Of a DNA stretch of 64,000 bases, positions 44,189 through 51,120 are shown in pieces (positions within the stretch are counted from its first letter, which is position 1; each line of letters begins with the position of its first letter). The translations under genes and the position numbers were made by a program. The notes beneath the pieces are model-generated. The model worked only from the letters and a program-made list of their open reading frames with translations. It was not told the origin of the DNA and searched no databases. This DNA comes from CAIYUC01 sp963682005 (lineage in GTDB: Bacteria > Bacteroidota > Bacteroidia > Bacteroidales > FEN-979): contig OY820914.1 in NCBI GenBank assembly GCA_963682005.1, positions 3,658,001 to 3,722,000 of the forward strand, read 5' to 3'.

Positions 44189-44770
44189 TTAAGAAAGGCC
44201 GGGTTGTGACATTGGATCATTGATTTTCCCGGAAGGATTGAACCTGTTGAAGATACGGGGAATGATCCATCCGATAAAAGTCCCGATCAGAACTCCTGCC
44301 AGAACATCACTGGGGTAATGAACTCCTAAAGCCATTCGTGAATAGGCCACTGTCATCGCCCATAAATAAACAGGGATCACGGTTTTCTTCTTTGAAAACA
44401 ATAGCGACAATGCCATAGCCATTGCGAATGATTCGATCGTATGCCCGGACGGGAACGAAGAGTCGCCTCCTTCAGATAATTTTTCAATAACGGGATGGGT
44501 TTTAAATGGCCGGTCTCTGAAAATTGAGGCTTTCAATCCCTGGGTAACGATTGCTCCAAGTATAAGTACCGATGCAAGAATAAGAAACTGTTTGCGTAAT
44601 AATTTCGATCTTTTTACGATTGATAGCATCAAAACCACCAACACTAATGATATGCTTATGAATGTAGTTGATAAGGAAATTATTCGCAGCACCGGAACAG
44701 AATCCGGGATCAGATGGTGGTTAAGCCAGTTTAAAAGAGTTAGATCATAACCGGAGAATGGCATTGTCAT
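44189..44770 (-). CDS. PAP2-family phosphatase
   Basis: About 193 residues from Met 44770 (MTMPFSGYD). Six membrane helices with the full lipid-phosphatase motif set: KASIFRDRP (C1), SSFPSGH (C2) and SRMALGVHYPSD (C3). It hydrolyses lipid phosphates or pyrophosphates such as undecaprenyl diphosphate or phosphatidic acid. The start overlaps the MbnP stop by 4 bp, supporting a shared transcript with the copper-linked genes upstream. A longer reading frame (to 44872) lies inside MbnP and was rejected. Confidence 0.88.
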   Translation of the reverse strand: MTMPFSGYDLTLLNWLNHHLIPDSVPVLRIISLSTTFISISLVLVVLMLSIVKRSKLLRKQFLILASVLILGAIVTQGLKASIFRDRPFKTHPVIEKLSEGGDSSFPSGHTIESFAMAMALSLLFSKKKTVIPVYLWAMTVAYSRMALGVHYPSDVLAGVLIGTFIGWIIPRIFNRFNPSGKINDPMSQPGLS

Positions 44771-45603
44771 GGAATTGGATCCTTTTGCAAGTGAGTAATG
44801 AAAAAAACGTCCCGGCCATTTTCCTTTACGATCTGCATTGCAGCCTGGTTTTGCATAATTGCACCACTCCACTGATTAAAGTCGAATACGTGAGGATTGT
44901 CAAACCAGTTTTCTATGTTCATGGTTAATTGGAAAGTCGTGGTATCCTGGGCAGCAATTGTAAAGGCAGGTCCCGGCAACCTCACTGTAAAATAATTCTG
45001 AACAAATGCATAGATAGAATCTACATTGTATGTATTTCCATGATATAGTTGACCAATCCCGAGATGAAAATTAAATGGCATATTTACACCGGTTGTATCC
45101 TTCCATTTTCCGTTGATCATCATGTAATGATATCCTCCGCCGAGCACTTCTGGCCAGAACATATTTACCTCCGGCGGGTCAACAAACATAAAGGATCTGT
45201 TTTTCTCCTGAGAAATACCGAAAATAAAGGTTATCGAATCATAAGTTCCGGCTGGGATCTTATCAAAAAAATGAATGGTTTTTGTCTCAGGAATGTTTTC
45301 ATCAACATAAAAAATATCTTTCCAATCCCCGATTACTTTCTTTGATCCATTTTGATGGTAAAAAGTAATATCCGATATAAAATACTTCACTTCAGTGATC
45401 AGGTATTCATTTCCTGCTGCATTGGTATAGATCAGTTCATCTTCCTTCAGTGGTTTTCCATTCACATTATGATTCAATAGAAAGGTGACTTTTCCGGAAG
45501 GATATGCAGCAGTTGTATTTTTATCTTTCTTACAGGCCGATAGATGCCCCATCAGGATAATAAGGAGAAAGAAGCGAAAATATAACCGTAAATCAACCTC
45601 CAT
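44767..45603 (-). CDS. MbnP-family lipoprotein
   Basis: A 278-residue lipoprotein (lipobox HLSACKK) of the MbnP family: VTFLLNHNVNGKPLKEDELIYTNAAGNEYLITEVKYFISDITFYHQNG, then GGGYHYMMINGKW and MPFNFHLG. MbnP proteins are periplasmic, copper-linked and usually paired with the di-haem protein MbnH, which modifies a Trp. No MbnH is seen here. It lies 5 bp downstream of a TonB receptor with an OprC-like copper motif, so copper acquisition is a good guess. Confidence 0.82.
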   Translation of the reverse strand: MEVDLRLYFRFFLLIILMGHLSACKKDKNTTAAYPSGKVTFLLNHNVNGKPLKEDELIYTNAAGNEYLITEVKYFISDITFYHQNGSKKVIGDWKDIFYVDENIPETKTIHFFDKIPAGTYDSITFIFGISQEKNRSFMFVDPPEVNMFWPEVLGGGYHYMMINGKWKDTTGVNMPFNFHLGIGQLYHGNTYNVDSIYAFVQNYFTVRLPGPAFTIAAQDTTTFQLTMNIENWFDNPHVFDFNQWSGAIMQNQAAMQIVKENGRDVFFITHLQKDPIP

Positions 45604-45608
45604 GGTCG

Positions 45609-47750
45609 TTAGATTCTAAAAATAAAGGTAAGATAAAAAAACCGGCCTGGCTCATACAAACGTTCAGTACTGCCGACTATTCTCCTGTTGAGGTGTTCGT
45701 AATATGGAGTATCGAAGATATTCTCAACTCCTCCAATCAAAGAGGTAAATTTGAATGGTGCGTAACTGATCGACGCTGCAGCCGTGATAAACCCCGGCGT
45801 TTTTTGTTCGCCATAGGATTGGGAAATTCGGTTTTGTTCACTTACCAGCCTGACCTGAATCCGGGGTACAAGCCGGTCGCTGAAAAATTTATACGAGAAT
45901 TGAACAGTACCTTCCAATGGCGGGATTTCCGGTAATGGGTCATTCTTGACAGTCTCTTCTCCGACAACCTGTCCTCCCGAAACGATGTATTTTACAGCCT
46001 CTGGTTCGGTTCCATAAGTAGCTGCTACATTCGCCAGGAGCCCCCATTTCCTGTCGTTTGACGATTGATACGAAACTTCAAACCCTGTAAGGTAAACGAA
46101 GCCGGTGTTTGAAAACTGCTTTACACCCGGTGATCCCTGGGTTGATGGTTTAATCACTGAAGGTGGCAAAATCTTGCCGATAATATAATCGGTCACAACT
46201 GAAAAGAAACCACCAACAGAAAGCGTTCCCATAGTCGGGTCTGAAAAATCAACGGATGCATCGGCCTGGTAATTATTTTCCGGCTTCAATTGTGGATTGC
46301 CCAGGTAATCGTAAGAATCATATTGAACAGGCATGAGCTTGATAAACCGTTCCAGCAAGGATGGACTTCGTGCTCCTTTTCCCAATGCTGCAGTAATGAA
46401 GAACCAGGAAGTGACCTGCTTTTTCATGCCCAGGCTGAAACTTACATTAAGAAATTTTGAGTTCAGATCATCAAAATATGAAATACCGTTTTTAACGAGC
46501 CGGAATGTGTCACTGGATGTTGCCTGATTATAATCAAATCTCAAAGCGGCAGTGATATCAATTTTTTTGCATGGGATTTTGTATTCTGCAAAGGCACCGG
46601 TATTGTTGAAGAGAGCCTTCGACCATACGTTGAAGTATTTGATGGATATGAATGTATCTCCCTCCATAGTCATTTTCATGGTCATCTGTTTATCGCCATC
46701 CTTGTAAACATGTTCCACATCAAGTCCCGCCAATAGTTTATGTTTGCCTGCTTGAAAATTTCCGGTCAGTTTTCCTCCTGTATTAGATGCATTTACCGTG
46801 GTGATGGCCTGCATGGTTTTACCTGCCGGTCTTTTCAGGTTATCCATAACGTGATAAACCTTTGAAAAATACCCTTGAAGTTCAATGGACTGCCAAATCT
46901 TTCCAAGTTTCTGACCTCTGTAATTGAATGATCCAATATGGGTTTTATCAAGCCGCTCATCCATTGGAAGGGCAGGGTACAGGACATTCTTCCCCTGGTC
47001 ATAGACATAGGAAAGGATGACCTGGTGGTTCTTTTTTAAAATGAATCCAGCCCCAGCCGTCCCATATAGCTTTTGGAACGATGTGTTGTATAGTATGTCA
47101 TTACCCCCGGTATAACTTCCATAGCCCTTGAAACCGCCGCTGGCATTAAAGAACACCTTATCATTTCCCCCGGCAAGTGCAATGTGCTCACGCTGTCCGT
47201 TCCAGTTTGTTTCGAAACCATACAATGCCTCCCCGTGGATCTCGGTTTCCTCGTATGGGTGCGGCAGTTCTGTTTCAATGTTGATCAGTGCTCCCAGGAC
47301 AGGTCCATATTTAAGGACATAAGGCCCCTTGATGATTTCAATTTTCTCAATGTTTTCACTTTCGACATGAGAAGCCACCGGGTCCATCCGGTTAGGACAA
47401 CCGCCTTCGATTTTCACTCCTTTGTTTAGCAGGACGGTTACCTGGTTGTATTTGAACCCCCGCACCACAGGATCTATTCCGACACCGCCTTTGCGGATTC
47501 CGGAAACATTGGGTTCCTGACGCAGATAATCACCAATATCCCTAACGGCTTCAGTTTCGAAGATTTTTGCAGGAATAACATTCATTGGAAATAATTGAAC
47601 TGACTTTCCAAGGACTTCAACTTCGTTCAGCCTTAATGTGTCTTTGGAAATGTTTTCCTGGGCGTTGAGTGTGAAATTTAACCCAATAATAAAACAAAGA
47701 TGGATTATTCCGCGACGAAACATTCCCCAGGTACAATGAAAACTGTTCAT
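45609..47750 (-). CDS. TonB-dependent receptor with OprC-like CxxxM copper motif
   Basis: A 713-residue outer-membrane receptor: signal peptide ending LNAQ, plug domain (EVEVLGKSVQLF...YLRQEPNVSGIRKGGVGIDPVVRGF) and a 22-strand barrel ending ILTFIFRI-like FYLTFIFRI. The plug carries GGCPNRMDP with C118-x3-M122, matching the CxxxM copper site of Pseudomonas OprC and NosA, and KIEIIKGPYVLKYGP. It is probably a copper receptor. It lacks the N-terminal carboxypeptidase-like domain. It shares a likely operon with peroxiredoxin upstream and MbnP downstream. Confidence 0.85.
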   Translation of the reverse strand: MNSFHCTWGMFRRGIIHLCFIIGLNFTLNAQENISKDTLRLNEVEVLGKSVQLFPMNVIPAKIFETEAVRDIGDYLRQEPNVSGIRKGGVGIDPVVRGFKYNQVTVLLNKGVKIEGGCPNRMDPVASHVESENIEKIEIIKGPYVLKYGPVLGALINIETELPHPYEETEIHGEALYGFETNWNGQREHIALAGGNDKVFFNASGGFKGYGSYTGGNDILYNTSFQKLYGTAGAGFILKKNHQVILSYVYDQGKNVLYPALPMDERLDKTHIGSFNYRGQKLGKIWQSIELQGYFSKVYHVMDNLKRPAGKTMQAITTVNASNTGGKLTGNFQAGKHKLLAGLDVEHVYKDGDKQMTMKMTMEGDTFISIKYFNVWSKALFNNTGAFAEYKIPCKKIDITAALRFDYNQATSSDTFRLVKNGISYFDDLNSKFLNVSFSLGMKKQVTSWFFITAALGKGARSPSLLERFIKLMPVQYDSYDYLGNPQLKPENNYQADASVDFSDPTMGTLSVGGFFSVVTDYIIGKILPPSVIKPSTQGSPGVKQFSNTGFVYLTGFEVSYQSSNDRKWGLLANVAATYGTEPEAVKYIVSGGQVVGEETVKNDPLPEIPPLEGTVQFSYKFFSDRLVPRIQVRLVSEQNRISQSYGEQKTPGFITAAASISYAPFKFTSLIGGVENIFDTPYYEHLNRRIVGSTERLYEPGRFFYLTFIFRI

Positions 47751-47783
47751 GATTCAGGATTCGGATGAAAGGATGTCCGTGTG

Positions 47784-48503
47784 TTATTTGTGAATAATCG
47801 TACTCAGCACCTTCTCTTTGTCCAATTTCTTTGTGCAGAAAAACCAATCGTAGCATTTCATCTCCTCATCCTTTGATTCCATTCTTTCTTTAGCTACACC
47901 GCAGGAACCTGCTGTTGGGACAATTACTTCATCACCGGGACGCCAGTCAGCAGGTGTTGCTACCGAAAATGCATCGGCCGTTTGCAGAGCGATGATCACC
48001 CTGTAGAGTTCATCGAAATTCCTTCCCAGGCTCAACGGATAATAGATGATCGCCCTGATTATTCCCCTGGGATCAATAAAGAAAACAGCCCTGACAGCTT
48101 TTGTGGAACTCTCACCAGGTTGCATCATGCCATATGATTTTGCAATCTCCATGGTGATATCCTCAATCAAAGGAAATTTTACTTCCATATCCTTCATGCC
48201 CTTGTATTCAATCTTTTCCTTTATTGTCCGCAACCATGCAATATGGCTGAATAAACCGTCGACCGAAAGTCCTACGAGTTTACAGTTCGCCTCTTCAAAT
48301 TCCTTTTCAAGTTTTGCAAAGGTCATGAATTCAGAGGTGCACACAGGTGTAAAGTCAGCAGGATGGCTGAACAAGATCACCCATTTTCCCATGTAATCTT
48401 CAGGGAAACTGATGTTTCCCTGGGTAGTCACTGCTTTAAAGGCAGGAGCTTTATCTCCAATGCGTGGCATAGAAATAGCAATTTGATTTTGAGTTGTTTC
48501 CAT
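47784..48503 (-). CDS. 1-Cys (Prx6-type) peroxiredoxin
   Basis: A 239-residue peroxiredoxin: MPRIGDKAPAFKAVTTQG, peroxidatic C55 in FSHPADFTPVCTSEF, and the long C-terminal domain of Prx6-type enzymes (ADWRPGDEVIVPTAGS). Extra C-terminal Cys (GSCGVAKER, KCYDWFFC) could act as resolving residues, as in archaeal members. It reduces peroxides in the cytoplasm. It is followed 33 bp later by the TonB receptor and lies downstream of the lyase remnant and the 48954 operator-like palindrome. Confidence 0.92.
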   Translation of the reverse strand: METTQNQIAISMPRIGDKAPAFKAVTTQGNISFPEDYMGKWVILFSHPADFTPVCTSEFMTFAKLEKEFEEANCKLVGLSVDGLFSHIAWLRTIKEKIEYKGMKDMEVKFPLIEDITMEIAKSYGMMQPGESSTKAVRAVFFIDPRGIIRAIIYYPLSLGRNFDELYRVIIALQTADAFSVATPADWRPGDEVIVPTAGSCGVAKERMESKDEEMKCYDWFFCTKKLDKEKVLSTIIHK

Positions 48504-48547
48504 TTTATTAGAATTTAGGGTTCTGTATTCTTACAATTGATTGATCT

Positions 48548-48904
48548 TTAGTTATTAATTTTCTCTAATGCTTGTCTCAGGTCATCAATGATATCCTCAG
48601 AATTTTCAATTCCAACGAGAACCTTACCAGATCGTAAGTAATGCCGGTCCGAGCCGGTTGCAAAACCAACGAATCCATTTTCCAGGGCAGCAATGTATTG
48701 TTCCAATTCACGGATAGTCGGATTTGCAATCCTGGCATAAACGTAGCCATCGCTTTCACCCGAAAAGCAGTCGGTTCCGCGTTGCGCACGTTTAAGGCGA
48801 AAGGTTGAGGTTTGATATTTAGGTACAGTAGCACTCCCGAATTGATCTTCGATTTCTCCGGCATGAATAAGCTTTGTTGAAATTCCAGAATCATCAAGGT
48901 TCAT
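48548..48904 (-). pseudogene. remnant of a Cys/Met-metabolism PLP enzyme (methionine gamma-lyase/cystathionine synthase type)
   Basis: The N-terminal ~85 residues (STKLIHAGEIEDQFGSATVP, YARIANPTIRELEQYIAALE, GFATGS) match the start of a ~400-residue PLP-dependent lyase. The reading frame then jumps to its last ~30 residues (VGIENSEDIIDDLRQALEKI). The whole core, including the PLP lysine, is deleted. Bases just after the junction still encode the family's DLVRFS in the next frame, so a second small indel lies there. The product, if made, is inactive. The promoter with the TGAAC-N4-GTTCA palindrome is intact, so downstream peroxiredoxin and receptor may still be driven from it. Confidence 0.82.
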
Positions 48905-48944
48905 AGAAGTGTGTGTTAAAGTCTTTAAAGAGGATTAATAATTT

Positions 48945-48969
48945 TCAAAGATAATGAACAAATGTTCAT
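48945..48969 (-). promoter_or_regulatory. TGAAC-N4-GTTCA palindrome with -7 box (copy 1)
   Basis: ATGAACA-AA-TGTTCAT (48954-48969) abuts a minus-strand -7 box TATCTTTG, so a bound protein would cover the promoter. It lies about 50 bp before the lyase-remnant start. Same element at 53503 and 54104. Confidence 0.72.
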
Positions 48970-49090
48970 ATTATCCAAAATTTTTATCATTCATTTAATT
49001 CAAAATCATAGAAAATGACCGGGTCAATACTTTTCTCTTCAGAACCTATTATTGTCGGAACATCTTCTAAAGATGCGCATATAAATGTGT

Positions 49091-49152
49091 GAATGATACA
49101 ATTTTTTATCAAGATCATGTAACAGATTCCGGCATTAAGAGAAGCATCTTTG
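49091..49152 (+). promoter_or_regulatory. bipartite stress-type promoter element (copy 3)
   Basis: GAATGAT (49091-49097), ATGTAAC (49117-49123) and -7 core TTTG (49149-49152). Offsets 0, 26 and 58 are identical to the copies at 20600 and 21559. Confidence 0.65.
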
Positions 49153-49190
49153 TATCGTAAAAATGCTTTCAAAAACTAACATTAAAGAAA

Positions 49191-49700
49191 ATGAACTCAA
49201 TCGAAGTAAATGGAAAATGGAATGATCAAAAAAGCAAGCTCAAACAGAAATTCGTAGTATTTGTTACTATGATTTTTGCTTTTGCATGTGTTTTAACTAC
49301 TGAGTCTTTTGCTCAGGGAGGAATGAATCAGAAAGGAAGCGGTGGCTGGGGAATGGGATCTCAGTACGGTAGAATGTATGATCCAAAGACTGTAGAAACT
49401 ATTATTGGGGATGTCGTCAAGGTGGAAAAAATTATCCCGACCAAAGGGATGTCTCCCGGGGTACACTTGATCGTCAAAACTGATAAGGAGGCAATTTCTG
49501 TCCATTTGGGTCCTGCGTGGTATATCGACAATCAGGATTTAAATATTGAACCAAAGGACAAGATTGAGGTCAAGGGTTCACGAATTACTTTCGAAGGCAA
49601 ACCGGCAATTATCGCTGCAGAAGTTAAGAAAGGAAATGAAATTCTGGAACTTCGGAACGAAAACGGCATTCCCGTTTGGAGTGGTTGGAGACAACACTAA
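49191..49700 (+). CDS. chimera: CsbD N-terminus fused to a secreted OB-fold-like protein
   Basis: A 169-residue protein whose first 21 residues (MNSIEVNGKWNDQKSKLKQK) copy the start of CsbD proteins such as that at 20701, while residue 22 onward is a signal peptide (FVVFVTMIFAFACVLTTESFAQ) and a beta-rich domain with GVHLIVKTDKEAISVHLGPAWY and VKGSRITFEGKPAIIAAEV. The shared nucleotides end at CTCAAACAGAAATTCG. The CsbD part acts as an extended basic n-region, so export is still plausible. The domain looks like periplasmic OB-fold proteins with a conserved HLGPxWY motif; ligand unknown. A recombination event seems to have put this secreted protein under a CsbD-type stress promoter. Confidence 0.75.
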   Translation: MNSIEVNGKWNDQKSKLKQKFVVFVTMIFAFACVLTTESFAQGGMNQKGSGGWGMGSQYGRMYDPKTVETIIGDVVKVEKIIPTKGMSPGVHLIVKTDKEAISVHLGPAWYIDNQDLNIEPKDKIEVKGSRITFEGKPAIIAAEVKKGNEILELRNENGIPVWSGWRQH

Positions 49701-49801
49701 AAGCCTGACCACGCAAAGGAAAAGCCTGGAATTGCAACGGTTTCGATGCAGTGATGCTCTTTGACAATTTACGCCACAAAACAGAAATGTGTGATGCCGT
49801 T

Positions 49802-50593
49802 TTAGCCGATTAATTTCCTGGAAATATTTTCAAATACAGAAACAACTTCTTTATTGTTTTGACTGAAAATACTTTTGCCATGTTCGGCAGCTTCGCCGAC
49901 TTCAATAACCAGGGGGATTTGTCCGAGCAGTTGCGAATTATATTCAGATGCAATTTTTTGACCTCCTCCTTTTCCAAAAACGAAATACTTTTCATCAGGG
50001 TGTTTTGCAGGAGTAAACCACGACATGTTCTCAATAACACCTAAGATCGGAACATTAATATCGGCATTTGTGAACATGGAAGCGGCCTTGCGAACATCAT
50101 TGAGGGCGATTTCCTGCGGAGTAGTAACAATAATTGCCCCGGTCAGGTTCAGTTTTTGAACGGTAGTGAGTTGAATATCTCCTGTGCCGGGAGGGAAATC
50201 CACTACCATATAATCAATCTCTCCCCATTGTGTGTTCTCAAATAGCTGAGTCATGGCGTTTGCAGCCATCGGGCCTCGCCAGATTAAAGATTGGTTTGGA
50301 GCGACAAAGAACCCAATCGACATTATCTTAACACCATATTTCTCGATCGGAAACATCATTTCTTTATCACCTATGGCTGTTACATCAGGCCTTTCGTTTT
50401 CCAGTCCGAACATTTTGGGAATAGAAGGACCGTAAATATCAGCATCAACCAAAGCTGTTCTCAAACCATTTCGGGCAAAAGCAATTGCAAGGTTGGCGGC
50501 AACCGTTGATTTTCCCACGCCTCCTTTTCCGGAAGCAATGACAATAATGTTTTTAACCCCTTCCATGGGGATCTTTTCAAATAGTTCGCTCAT
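49802..50593 (-). CDS. mrp: Mrp/NBP35-family Fe-S carrier P-loop ATPase
   Basis: A 263-residue deviant-Walker ATPase: VIASGKGGVGKSTVAANLA, VDADIYGPSIPKMFG, IWRGPMAANAMTQLF, DYMVVDFPPGTGDIQLT and IENMSWFTP. It lacks the N-terminal DUF59/MIP18 domain of full-length Mrp and shows no CxxC near the end. Members carry or insert Fe-S clusters. Together with the nearby NifX-like, DUF134 and DUF5320 genes it resembles the Mrp/ORP ('orange protein') clusters of anaerobes. It is downstream of the CGGC gene on the same strand. Confidence 0.9.
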   Translation of the reverse strand: MSELFEKIPMEGVKNIIVIASGKGGVGKSTVAANLAIAFARNGLRTALVDADIYGPSIPKMFGLENERPDVTAIGDKEMMFPIEKYGVKIMSIGFFVAPNQSLIWRGPMAANAMTQLFENTQWGEIDYMVVDFPPGTGDIQLTTVQKLNLTGAIIVTTPQEIALNDVRKAASMFTNADINVPILGVIENMSWFTPAKHPDEKYFVFGKGGGQKIASEYNSQLLGQIPLVIEVGEAAEHGKSIFSQNNKEVVSVFENISRKLIG

Positions 50594-50608
50594 TGTTGTT
50601 TGTTTTTA

Positions 50609-51052
50609 TTAATCATAGTTTAATCGCGTCTCTTCATTGGTTATTGAAGGTTGAATAATTTTCTTAAAAAAAGGTGTTTCCCAGGTCTTAAGATCGTTAT
50701 GCGTGATAAAATATTTTTGTGGTATCGGGTGTGTCCCAAAAATTACAGTCATACCATATTTTTCAGTGATGAATTTTTCAAAGTGATCCATGTACGGACA
50801 AGGTGGATAGCCAACCAAAAATCCGGTAGCGAAGTGAATATGTGACACCCCATTCTTTTTCATCTCTTCAGGCGCATATTCAATATTACCCCCAGGGCAG
50901 CCTCCGCAGGTAGTAAAGGCAGCCACTTCCACATCTTTTTCTTTATACAGGGCAAAGGCTCCTTCACGGTTCTGAACTGCCCTGAAGCACTTACCGCCGG
51001 CACAGGTATGATACCTGTCACATATGATTATACCAATTTTAATCTTTTCCAT
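50609..51052 (-). CDS. CGGC-domain protein
   Basis: A 147-residue protein with the CGGC family layout: IGIIICDRYHTCAGGKCFRAVQNREGAF, the namesake TTCGGCPGGN, and a later PPCPYMDHFEKFITEKYG. The Cys set suggests metal or cluster binding. The family is often beside NifX-like and DUF134 genes in anaerobes. It lies 15 bp upstream of Mrp on the same strand; the two probably share a transcript. Confidence 0.87.
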   Translation of the reverse strand: MEKIKIGIIICDRYHTCAGGKCFRAVQNREGAFALYKEKDVEVAAFTTCGGCPGGNIEYAPEEMKKNGVSHIHFATGFLVGYPPCPYMDHFEKFITEKYGMTVIFGTHPIPQKYFITHNDLKTWETPFFKKIIQPSITNEETRLNYD

Positions 51053-51120
51053 AATTTATAGAGATTTGTAACTTAGCATCACAACCACCTTCTTTTGATT
51101 AACCGCAAATAAATTTCGCC

